Positions 1 to 6,035 of a DNA stretch of 10,288 nucleotides are shown here, one piece after another. The translations under genes and the position numbers were made by a program. How positions within the stretch are numbered: position 1 is the stretch's first letter; the number at the start of each line of letters is the position of its first letter. The notes beneath the pieces were generated by a model that was not told the origin of the DNA, ran no database searches, and worked only from the letters and a program-made list of their open reading frames with translations. This DNA comes from Cellulomonadaceae bacterium (GTDB lineage Bacteria > Actinomycetota > Actinomycetes > Actinomycetales > Cellulomonadaceae): contig JAITCK010000170.1 in assembly GCA_031283115.1 (NCBI GenBank), forward strand, positions 1-10,288. The letters are read 5' to 3'.

Positions 1-20
1 GTTCGACGTAGCATGTTCAT
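1..20 (-). CDS. Probable 5' end of a further gene, cut by the window edge
   Basis: On the minus strand, 28 bases after the stop of the lipoprotein gene ending at 49, a GAGGAA ribosome-binding-like motif (plus-strand 24-29) is followed by ATG at 18-20 and a second in-frame ATG at 12-14. Only about six codons are visible (Met-Asn-Met-Leu-Arg-Arg), so nothing can be said about the product. The basic residues soon after the start would suit a signal peptide. The short gap suggests it is the next gene of the 2066-49 operon. By position it corresponds to the substrate-binding protein that follows the other gene pair, but this is inference only. Confidence 0.4.
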
Positions 21-48
21 GGTTCCTCGTTTCGCACAGGTTTTCTGG

Positions 49-819
49 TCAGTGGGTTTCGGTGAGGCCTACTAGGCGGGCGGTGTCTGCGGTGATGATG
101 TCCGTGTAGAGGAAGGCGTCACCTTCCATGCCTTCCATGTTGTTGGTGGATCCGAACAGGGGGGCGTCATTGACGGACACCACGGCGTAGTGGGCTCCGT
201 CAACGGAGATCACTTGCCCGATGTCCAGTTCGAGGATGGCGTCGCCGCCGCAGTAGGAGTGCACGGCCCAGAAGGGTTCACCGGTGTCGAGCCAAATGTC
301 GGTGAAACTTGTGAGTCCTCCACTGCAAGCGTCGACGGCGGCGTCGCTGCCAGCGTTGGTTACTGTTGTCGTCCAGATGACGCCGTCAGGCGGGCCAGCC
401 TCGCCGCCACTGCCTGCGGGGGTGACTCGCAGGGCGGACACGTATCCACCGTTGTTGGCGATGCGGTACCAGTGGGCTAACTGCGCGTCGACAACTACTG
501 CATCTCCCGTAAGAAGAATATCGACTATCGCAAAGGTGGCTCCTGGCCCGGAATACACTTCGGCGGATACTGTTGCGGTGACTGTCAGGGGTTCTATGTC
601 TACTCGGTGGGTGAAGAACTCTGCTTTCTGGTTTTCGATGACTTGTTCGTTGAGTGTTTCCAGGGGGAAGAGCACGGTGGACGTGTCGAGGAGTTCTTTG
701 GGGGGTTGCGTGCTGTCGGCACCGTGCGATGGGCCGTCGCCTGTCGCTGTGCAGGCGGCCAGGGTCAGAACACAGGTCAGAAGCGCACCGATCATCACGG
801 CTGGTCGAACCGTTTTCAT
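49..819 (-). CDS. Lipoprotein with SH3 domain and sortase-like C-terminal domain lacking the Cys
   Basis: This is a 256-residue predicted lipoprotein. It has a basic hydrophobic N-terminus and lipobox LAAC with lipid-acceptor Cys23. A DTSTVLFP stretch near 45-52 is shared with the paralogue at 3177-4055. A bacterial SH3-like domain follows at about 78-132 (SGPG near 90, WYR near 117). The C-terminal domain, about 147-256, matches the sortase-like domains of its three paralogues: Cys165, His187, Cys190 and Arg248 are all kept. At the place where the others have the putative nucleophile Cys, this protein has Asp240 (codon at 100-102), so it is predicted to be catalytically dead as a transpeptidase. 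The start is set by AAGGAG at 826-831, 6 bases before ATG. It lies 56 bases after the gene ending at 876 and is probably cotranscribed with it. SH3 and export calls are sound; the sortase-like call is inference from motif spacing. Confidence 0.85.
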   Translation of the reverse strand: MKTVRPAVMIGALLTCVLTLAACTATGDGPSHGADSTQPPKELLDTSTVLFPLETLNEQVIENQKAEFFTHRVDIEPLTVTATVSAEVYSGPGATFAIVDILLTGDAVVVDAQLAHWYRIANNGGYVSALRVTPAGSGGEAGPPDGVIWTTTVTNAGSDAAVDACSGGLTSFTDIWLDTGEPFWAVHSYCGGDAILELDIGQVISVDGAHYAVVSVNDAPLFGSTNNMEGMEGDAFLYTDIITADTARLVGLTETH

Positions 820-875
820 TGTGGACTCCTTACGGGCTGTGTTGCTGATGCGGATACTGCTGGTTGTGCAGACTT

Positions 876-2066
876 TTAGACTTTGTCGATGGATACGGCA
901 CGCATTTTGTTGCCGGTTCTGTAGCAGGTTTGCAACACGGCAACTCCGCGCATCCCGTCCAATGCTCTGATGTCGTCGTGTTTTTGGACGTCTCTGGCGT
1001 CGACAACAACAAAGTCGCCAACGCCTTGAATATGTACCCGGTCGCCTATTTTCAGGGACAGGATGGGTTCACCTTGGCAGTGCACGTGGATGGGGTAATA
1101 GTCTTTGCCCAGGGCTCTGGAAATGTCGGGACTGTAGGTGACTCCGCCTTGGCAGGCGTCGATGGCTGCTTGAGAGTCGACGTTGGCTACATAGGTTTGC
1201 CAGGCGTATTTCGATGATTCTTCTTGGGTGGGCGGGGCGATGGGGCTCATTCCTGAGGCGCCCGACCGGTCGGCGCAATACTTTTCGGCGATGAAGGTTC
1301 CGTCAGTGAGGCGGTAGAAGCCGTTGCCGTTGCCGTTGACTTCGATTTCACTTCCGCGGGGCACTACCCGGACGATTTCGTATTCGGTGCCAGGTCCACG
1401 CCTGATGTTGACGTCGACGGTGGTGACCATCTTTTTGCTGGCGAACTCGGCAATGTTCATGGCGGCAGCCTGGCTGCTGGACTGGTTCGCGTAGCGGGCT
1501 TCGATGGATTCTTGTTCGGCACGCTGCCTGTTTTTGGCGTCGTTGAGGGCACGCTGTTTGGCGTCTTCGAGGGTTTTGTCGGCGGCTTCTGCCGCTTGCT
1601 CAGCGCTGGCCAGGTTTTGTTCTAGCGTGTCAAGGTTTCCGCCTGTTCCACCTTGTTGTTCGATGGCTTGTTGGGCTGCTTGGACGGCGGCATCCGCTTT
1701 CTTTCTGGCCAGGATGCGCGCTTCGAGTGCTTCTTCTGCGAGCCGGGCGTGGGTGGCTTCCCACCGTTCGTATTCTCGGAAAACGGCCAACTTTCTGGTG
1801 GCTTCTTCTGAGGCGGCTTGGCGCCGTTCTAGTTCTTCTTTTGACAGTCTGGCGTGGTCTTGTTCCCAGGCGACGTAACTGTTGCCGTTGTGTTCGACGG
1901 GGGCAGCGCCGCCTGTACCTGTGGTGAGCAGGTTGACGGTGGTGGTGTTGGTCAGGGCGTAGTGGGCACTCACACCGACAATGGTGAGGGCGCCGGTGAG
2001 GGCTGCGATGGTGAAGGCAGCACAGATTTTCGCCGGTGCGACGTGTACTGCAAACCGCTTTCTCAT
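876..2066 (-). CDS. Exported coiled-coil, SH3 and sortase-like domain protein (pair B)
   Basis: This is a 396-residue protein. Its N-terminus (MRKR, then a hydrophobic stretch at about 13-38) looks like a signal anchor or signal peptide. Residues about 62-205 are rich in Ala, Glu, Lys, Arg and Gln and likely form a long helix or coiled coil outside the cell. A bacterial SH3 domain spans about 214-263 (NIRRGPGTEYE near 220). The C-terminal domain, about 287-396, carries Cys305, His327, Cys330, LQTC with Cys381, and Arg389, plus an LSLKIGD turn; this resembles the His/TLxTC/Arg layout of sortases. I chose ATG at 2066 because the signal sequence begins there; the frame is open to a GTG at 2171, which lacks a ribosome-binding site and would add 35 non-signal residues. 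The only ribosome-binding-like sequence ahead of 2066 is a G9 tract. It is paralogous to 4105-5295. Function unknown; a role in cell-wall protein attachment or wall sensing is possible. Confidence 0.85.
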   Translation of the reverse strand: MRKRFAVHVAPAKICAAFTIAALTGALTIVGVSAHYALTNTTTVNLLTTGTGGAAPVEHNGNSYVAWEQDHARLSKEELERRQAASEEATRKLAVFREYERWEATHARLAEEALEARILARKKADAAVQAAQQAIEQQGGTGGNLDTLEQNLASAEQAAEAADKTLEDAKQRALNDAKNRQRAEQESIEARYANQSSSQAAAMNIAEFASKKMVTTVDVNIRRGPGTEYEIVRVVPRGSEIEVNGNGNGFYRLTDGTFIAEKYCADRSGASGMSPIAPPTQEESSKYAWQTYVANVDSQAAIDACQGGVTYSPDISRALGKDYYPIHVHCQGEPILSLKIGDRVHIQGVGDFVVVDARDVQKHDDIRALDGMRGVAVLQTCYRTGNKMRAVSIDKV

Positions 2067-2304
2067 GACACCCCCCCCCGCCGTTGCGGAGGTAACTCGA
2101 CGCCGAGTTTTCACCTGTGCCGGTCGCGGCCTCGTCTGAGGGTTGAGTCTTGACGGTGCCGTGAACGTCACAATGTGATGTACAGCACCAGCCTACGCCG
2201 GTTTGAGCGCGCCGGAGCGGGGGAAAGTTACGATTGCGTTACGAACGGGGTGTGGGGCTTCGTAGGAAACTCACGTGTGCCAGGGGGGGGGAGCGTGCGT
2301 GTTC
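2067..2304 (-). promoter_or_regulatory. Intergenic region upstream of pair B, with a GTTAC direct repeat
   Basis: This 238-base gap separates the amino acid-binding protein gene from the pair B operon and should carry the pair B promoter. I see no convincing -35/-10 pair; TAGGCT on the minus strand (2195-2190) is a weak -10 candidate. At 2227-2244 there is an exact direct repeat GTTACGA with an 11-base period, that is GTTAC-n6-GTTAC on the plus strand and GTAAC-n6-GTAAC on the minus strand. This has the GTnAC-n6-GTnAC form bound by OmpR-family regulators such as AfsQ1, and resembles GlnR and MtrA sites. Two nine-base G/C tracts lie at the ends of the region (2071-2079 and 2283-2291). Confidence 0.4.
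2071..2079 (-). repeat. G9 homopolymer at the ribosome-binding position of the gene at 2066
   Basis: Nine consecutive C on the plus strand give G9 on the coding strand, four bases (TGTC) ahead of the ATG at 2066. No other Shine-Dalgarno-like sequence is present there, so the tract itself must act as the ribosome-binding site if the ATG is used. Tracts of this length tend to slip in replication. A length change would alter spacing, or shift the frame if translation began at the upstream GTG at 2171, where the tract is read largely as glycine codons. Confidence 0.6.
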
Positions 2305-2307
2305 CTA
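2263..2307 (-). terminator. Imperfect hairpin over the stop of the substrate-binding gene; possible terminator
   Basis: TAGGAA at 2263-2268 pairs with TTCCTA at 2302-2307. After one bulged base, AC pairs with GT, then a T/C mismatch, then CACG pairs with CGTG (2272-2275 with 2294-2297). This gives 12 pairs, with a loop that carries the nine-base homopolymer at 2283-2291. The arm includes the TAG stop of the gene at 2305. No U-run follows, so it is not a classical intrinsic terminator; it may only protect the 3' end of the message. Confidence 0.3.
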
Positions 2308-3180
2308 ATCCATCGCGCAGGGCGTGAGGGCGGGCGGGTTTTTGTATTCGCTTGGCTTGTAGTCAGTTCCGCCCGTGTGACGGTCAATAAACCGCTGCCA
2401 CGATCCGTCTTCCACCATCTCGGTGAGGGCTTCGTTGACGGCTACACACACATCATGGCTGCCTTTGGGCAGGCCGATGCCCCACTGGTCTTCTGACAAC
2501 TGCACGCCCAGCAGCCGAACCTGGCCGAAGAGTTCATCGGTGGCTGCCAGTCCGGCCAAAATGAAGTCGTCCGTGGAGGTTGCGTCGGCGGTGCCGTCAA
2601 CAACGTGACGGGCACATTCAAGGTAGTTGCGTTCTTCGATGATGGTCACCTTGTCGCCCAACAGGTCTTTGAGGCGGGTGGTGTTGGCTGACAGGGGCGG
2701 CTCGCAGGCGATTTTCCCGGCCAGACCTTCCGGGCCGGTGATGGTGGTGTTGTCGGCCCGCACCATAATGTCTTGCCCCACGGTGAGGTAGGGGCCAGCG
2801 AAGTCGATCTGCCCGCGCCGTTCGTCGGTGATGGTGTACGACGCAACCACCATGTCTACTTCATCGTTGAGCAGCAGGGTTTCCCGGTCGCCGGTGGAGG
2901 CCCGCACCCATTCGATGTCGTAGGGGCTGTAACCCAGTTTCCAGGCAATGTAGGCGGCCACGTCGACGTCAAAGCCGGTAGGCGTTTTGTCTCCGTCCAT
3001 GAGGCCGATGCCGGGCTGGTTGTATTTGATGCCTACGCGCAGGGTTTGGCCTGCGGTTTCATCGGTGTCAGGCGGCCCGTTATGAGCCGCAGAGCAGCCT
3101 GCCACCATCAGCAGGGCTGCTGTTGCTGCCACCATCCGGCGGGCAGTTCGGGCGGCTGTGTGCAGGTGAGTCAGTGTCAT
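2305..3180 (-). CDS. Family 3 amino acid (glutamate-type) ABC substrate-binding lipoprotein
   Basis: This is a 291-residue lipoprotein with a basic N-terminus (RTARR) and lipobox VAGC at Cys29. The body is a typical family 3 solute-binding protein for polar amino acids: LRVGIKYNQPG at 47-57, TGFDVDVAAYIAWKLG at 68-83, the TITDERR...IDFAGPYL block at 116-132, TSTDDFILAG at 201-210, QWGIGLPKGS at 232-241. It resembles GluB, the glutamate-binding protein of actinobacteria, but the exact ligand cannot be read from the sequence. Its ATG overlaps the TGA of the upstream gene (TCAT at 3177-3180), with AAGGGG about 8 bases ahead, so the two are translationally coupled. No permease or ATPase partner is in the window, which is unusual for this family. 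It either serves a transporter encoded elsewhere or works as a ligand sensor with the neighbouring envelope proteins. Confidence 0.93.
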   Translation of the reverse strand: MTLTHLHTAARTARRMVAATAALLMVAGCSAAHNGPPDTDETAGQTLRVGIKYNQPGIGLMDGDKTPTGFDVDVAAYIAWKLGYSPYDIEWVRASTGDRETLLLNDEVDMVVASYTITDERRGQIDFAGPYLTVGQDIMVRADNTTITGPEGLAGKIACEPPLSANTTRLKDLLGDKVTIIEERNYLECARHVVDGTADATSTDDFILAGLAATDELFGQVRLLGVQLSEDQWGIGLPKGSHDVCVAVNEALTEMVEDGSWQRFIDRHTGGTDYKPSEYKNPPALTPCAMD

Positions 3181-4055
3181 CGGGTACCCCTTGCTGTCAG
3201 CCCTACGAGGCGGGCTTTTCCGTGTGCCAGGTCGCAGGTGTGCACAATGGCGTCTGCGGTGATGCCGTCGAGCAGTTCGGTGCTGCCGAAGAGTTCGTAA
3301 TTGTCAATCCAGGCCACGGTGTAGGTGGCGTCATCGATCATGATGTGTTCGCCCACTTCAAGTTCCAAAATGAGGTCGCCACCGCAGATGGAGTGCATGG
3401 CGTAGTAGGGAATACCCAAGTCTTTTTCAATGGCGGTGAACCGGGTGAGGCCGCTACTGCAAGCGTCCACCTCCGCAGAACCACCCTCATTGGTGACGGT
3501 GGCCGCCCAGACAACATCGCTGGGCAGGGGGTGGTCGGCGTCGCTCAGGGTGAAGCCGTTGATGTAGCCGCTGCCGTCGGCCATGCGATACCAACTGCCT
3601 ACCGTGCCGTCTACACGCACGGTGTCACCGGGAATGAAAATGTCGATGGTTTCGTAGTCTTTACCGGGCCCGGCACGCAGGGCTGTGGGTTCGGTGACGG
3701 GCAGGAACTTTGGGCTAAAGGTTTCCAGGTTGTCCAGGTAGAGCAGGCGTTTGGAGTTGTAGGCGTCGCGGGTCATCTGGTGTTTGGGGAAAAGCACAGA
3801 GGACGTGTTGACCAGCGGAGGTTCGGCACCATCGTCTGCAGGGGTTCCGTGATGGGCGTCTTCAAGGCTGTGACCTGCCGATTCGGCAGCCTCTGGGCCG
3901 GTCAAGGCGAGGGCGGGGCTGCTGCCTTCAGCCTGGGCGGCATGGGTGGTGTCCCCGCTGCTGCATCCGGCCACGGTCAAGGCCAGTGCGGCAACGGCTG
4001 CCAGCGCTAAACCGGCCAACCGTTGCGGTGGTGCAATGGTGGTGAGCGCCTTCAT
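3177..4055 (-). CDS. Lipoprotein with SH3 domain and sortase-like C-terminal domain (pair A)
   Basis: This is a 292-residue lipoprotein: hydrophobic signal, lipobox VAGC at Cys31, then a flexible Ala/Ser/Gly/Glu-rich linker to about residue 80. NTSSVLFP at 83-90 matches the same element in the paralogue at 49-819. A bacterial SH3-like domain spans about 120-171 (RAGPG near 127, SWYRMADG near 154). The C-terminal domain, about 181-292, has Cys199, His221, Cys224, HTC with Cys274, and Arg282, so the full putative sortase-like set is present. Two adjacent ATGs lie at 4058 and 4055; GGGAG at 4062-4066 is better spaced (6 bases) for the second, which also gives MK as in the paralogue. It follows the gene ending at 4105 by 49 bases and overlaps the next gene by ATGA. 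The linker between this gene and its upstream partner resembles the linker of pair B (a shared TATCCG stretch), which supports duplication of the pair as a unit. Confidence 0.87.
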   Translation of the reverse strand: MKALTTIAPPQRLAGLALAAVAALALTVAGCSSGDTTHAAQAEGSSPALALTGPEAAESAGHSLEDAHHGTPADDGAEPPLVNTSSVLFPKHQMTRDAYNSKRLLYLDNLETFSPKFLPVTEPTALRAGPGKDYETIDIFIPGDTVRVDGTVGSWYRMADGSGYINGFTLSDADHPLPSDVVWAATVTNEGGSAEVDACSSGLTRFTAIEKDLGIPYYAMHSICGGDLILELEVGEHIMIDDATYTVAWIDNYELFGSTELLDGITADAIVHTCDLAHGKARLVGLTARGTR

Positions 4056-4104
4056 CATGTTCTCCCTGTGCTGGGTGGTTGTCGCCGGATAGTTCGTGTG
4101 GGTG

Positions 4105-5295
4105 TTATGCAGGGTCGAGGGCGACAACACGCATTTTGTCGCCGGTGGTGTAGCAGGTTTGCAGCAGCGTGGTGCCTGGCATTCCTTTGAGTGCGGAGGC
4201 GCCGTCGCCACGGGTCACGTCACGTGAGCCAACCACAACAAAGGCGCCCACGCCGTCGATAAACACTTTGTCACCGTTTTTCAAGGACAAGATGGGCAGG
4301 CCGTGACAGTTGTTGTGGATGGGGTAGTAGGCCTTGCCAGCGTACTTGGACACTTCGGGGCTGTAGGTGAGGCCGCCTGTGCAGGCGTCCACGGCGGCTT
4401 GGCTGTCCACGTTGGCGACATAGGTTTGCCAGGCGTACTTGGACCTTTCAGGTTGCGGGGCCGGGCCGGATGCCCCCTGGTTTGTTCCTGGGTCGGCTAG
4501 ACCTTGTTCGGAGGCGAAGGTGTTGTCGGTGAGCCGGTAGAAGCCGTGACCTTTGGCGTTGACCTGCACTTGGGTGCCAGGTTGCAGTTCGCCTACTTTG
4601 TCGTAGGAGGTTCCCGGGCCGTTGCGCACGTTGAGTCCTTGAGTGACCGTCATCGTTTTGGTGGGGAACTCTTCTAGCGACAGGGTGTCGGCTTGGGCGG
4701 AGTTGCGTTGGTCTTGCTGCGTGGCGATGGCTGCCGCGCGGGCGCCCTGCTTGTTTTGCACTTCGGCTTTGGCCTGGTTTTTAGCCTGTTCTACCAGGAG
4801 TTTTGCTTGGTCTTCGAGGGCGGTTGCGTCTTTGAGGGCTTGAGGGTCGGTGGCCGCTTCGACTGCCTTGTGGGCCTTGTCTAGCAGGTCGATGCGGCGG
4901 CTGAGTTCGTCGATGGCTTCGTCGGTGCGTTGGGCTTCCCAGCGGGTGTACTCGCTGAGCAGGTCGAGTTGGCGGCGTTTTCCTTGGTCTTCGTCGACGC
5001 GGCGGCGCAGTTCTTCTTCACCCAGGGTGGCTTGACGTTGTTCCCAACTTTTGTAGTCGTCGCTGGTGTCGCGGCTGGCTGATGGGTCAGGGAGGACGAT
5101 TTCACCGGGCAGCGACTCGTTCAACTTTGGCTCCCACGGCAGTAGGGGTGCTGCGGCGCTACTGAACAGGGAGGCTTTTCCTGCCGATGCGATCCCGCCG
5201 ATGCCAAGTGAACCAGGCTGCATCACGGCGGGTGTTGCAGTGGTCAGTGACAGGCTGGCAAACAGTGCTGCGGCGCGTAACAGTGTGGGCGTCAT
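4105..5295 (-). CDS. Exported coiled-coil, SH3 and sortase-like domain protein (pair A)
   Basis: This is a 396-residue protein. A Leu/Ala-rich N-terminus (residues 1-24) looks like a secretory signal peptide. A helical, charged segment runs from about 80 to 205, an SH3 domain spans about 214-263 (LNVRNGPGTSYD near 221), and the C-terminal sortase-like domain covers about 285-396. It is colinear with the protein at 876-2066 through the SH3 and C-terminal parts: Cys305, His327, Cys330, Cys381 and Arg389 have identical numbers, and residues 285-301 are identical. Two Trp residues in the helix (84 and 119) keep the same 35-residue spacing as Trp67 and Trp102 of the paralogue. The equal total length is partly chance, since the leader is 17 residues longer and the helix 17 shorter. 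The start is supported by AAAGGAGG. It is the first gene of an operon with the lipoprotein and the substrate-binding protein. The biochemical role is unknown. Confidence 0.87.
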   Translation of the reverse strand: MTPTLLRAAALFASLSLTTATPAVMQPGSLGIGGIASAGKASLFSSAAAPLLPWEPKLNESLPGEIVLPDPSASRDTSDDYKSWEQRQATLGEEELRRRVDEDQGKRRQLDLLSEYTRWEAQRTDEAIDELSRRIDLLDKAHKAVEAATDPQALKDATALEDQAKLLVEQAKNQAKAEVQNKQGARAAAIATQQDQRNSAQADTLSLEEFPTKTMTVTQGLNVRNGPGTSYDKVGELQPGTQVQVNAKGHGFYRLTDNTFASEQGLADPGTNQGASGPAPQPERSKYAWQTYVANVDSQAAVDACTGGLTYSPEVSKYAGKAYYPIHNNCHGLPILSLKNGDKVFIDGVGAFVVVGSRDVTRGDGASALKGMPGTTLLQTCYTTGDKMRVVALDPA

Positions 5296-5306
5296 CGCCT
5301 CACTCG

Positions 5307-5314
5307 CCTCCTTT
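5307..5314 (-). promoter_or_regulatory. Strong Shine-Dalgarno (AAAGGAGG) for the gene at 5295
   Basis: Plus-strand CCTCCTTT gives AAAGGAGG on the coding strand, 11 bases before the ATG at 5293-5295. The spacing is a little long, but no nearer in-frame start exists. This full match contrasts with the bare G tract in front of the paralogous gene at 2066. Confidence 0.6.
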
Positions 5315-5522
5315 CAGAACCTCTTTTCTGCGAGAGTAAAGCCCGCCTCCGTTCGATGCCATAGGGCGCGCGTCACCGTTATCGTTCCGTGCTGTGACGT
5401 GAGGGAATCTGCCAGTTTTGACGCATCTGTATCGTTTTCCGTGGCGTCACATGTCGCTGGTAGCGGCTCTGCGGGTTACTTGTCGCTGGTCGCCTGCTGC
5501 TTGTTGCCGCTTGTTACCGCCG
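5315..5522 (-). other. Intergenic region between argR and pair A
   Basis: About 210 bases after the argR stop and before the pair A operon. It should hold the argR terminator and the pair A promoter. I see no G/C-rich hairpin followed by T residues and no clear -35/-10 pair. CGTCAC at 5371-5376 and GTGACG at 5394-5399 form a 6-base inverted repeat with a 17-base loop. TATCGTT occurs at 5379-5385 and 5430-5436, each followed closely by CCGTG. No function can be assigned. Confidence 0.3.
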
Positions 5523-6035
5523 CTAGTCGTGGGTGGCGAGGGTGAGCAGGCGGGCCGCTAGGTCTTCTCCACCCTGGGGGTCGCGGGTGATCACTAAAAT
5601 GGTGTCGTCGCCAGCAATGCAGCCCATCACGCCGGGGAAGGCAGAGTTATCGAAGGCTTGGGCCAGGAAGTTTGCGGCCCCCGGCGGGGTACGCAACACC
5701 ACTAGGTTGCCAGATGCTTCAGCCGACACCAGCAGGTCTGTGCACAGGCGGGCCAGGCGGGCCGTCACGTAACCTTCATTTTGGGCTGCCAGCACGGTGC
5801 GGTCTGGCCCCTCCCCCGGCACCGCGTAGACGAGGGCACCGTTGGCGGTGCGCACCTTTTCGGCCCGCAACTCCACCAGATCACGCGAGAGGGTGGCCTG
5901 GGTGACTGTCAGGCCGTCGTCGGCTAGTAGGCGGGCCAACTCTGACTGTGAATGGACTTCCCCGCGCCGCACCAGGGCGAGAATCCGCGACTGCCGGGCC
6001 GCCTTGGTCACCGGGGCGCTCATCTCGCCGCTCAT
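5523..6035 (-). CDS. argR: Arginine repressor ArgR
   Basis: This 170-residue protein is the arginine-responsive repressor of arginine biosynthesis genes, normally a hexamer that binds ARG boxes when arginine is present. The N-terminal winged helix-turn-helix spans about 13-70: SQSELARLL at 29-37 and the recognition helix [13 protein letters not shown] at 44-56. The C-terminal arginine-binding and oligomerisation domain is about 95-170, with [12 protein letters not shown] at 111-122 and the GCIAGDDTI block at 138-146. Length and both motifs are normal for the family. GGAG lies 5 bases before the ATG. The start overlaps the argF stop by four bases (TCAT at 6032-6035), so it is coupled to argF and lies last in the operon it probably represses, which gives autoregulation. 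Confidence 0.97.
   Translation of the reverse strand: MSGEMSAPVTKAARQSRILALVRRGEVHSQSELARLLADDGLTVTQATLSRDLVELRAEKVRTANGALVYAVPGEGPDRTVLAAQNEGYVTARLARLCTDLLVSAEASGNLVVLRTPPGAANFLAQAFDNSAFPGVMGCIAGDDTILVITRDPQGGEDLAARLLTLATHD

Noticed and set aside
2067..2171. Extended start (GTG 2171) for the gene at 876-2066
   Set aside because: No ribosome-binding site there, and it would put 35 residues ahead of an evident signal sequence. It is kept only as a possibility tied to the G9 tract.
3123..4010. A 295-codon plus-strand open frame opposite the SH3 lipoprotein
   Set aside because: Gly/Val-rich translation with no motif; the minus strand gene has lipobox, SH3 and paralogues.
4059..4211. Extended start (4211) for the lipoprotein gene at 3177-4055
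   Set aside because: It would overlap the end of the upstream gene and bury the signal peptide and lipobox; GGGAG before 4055-4058 supports the shorter form.
5393..5451. TGTGACG/CGTCACA inverted repeat, with CGTCACA also at 2166-2172 upstream of the paralogous gene
   Set aside because: Shared seven-base words between two regions of about 230 bases are expected by chance, so I do not call it an operator.
5460..5525. TAGCGGC/GCCGCTA inverted repeat around the argR stop as a terminator
   Set aside because: Only seven pairs with a loop of more than 50 bases and no T-run; not credible as a terminator.
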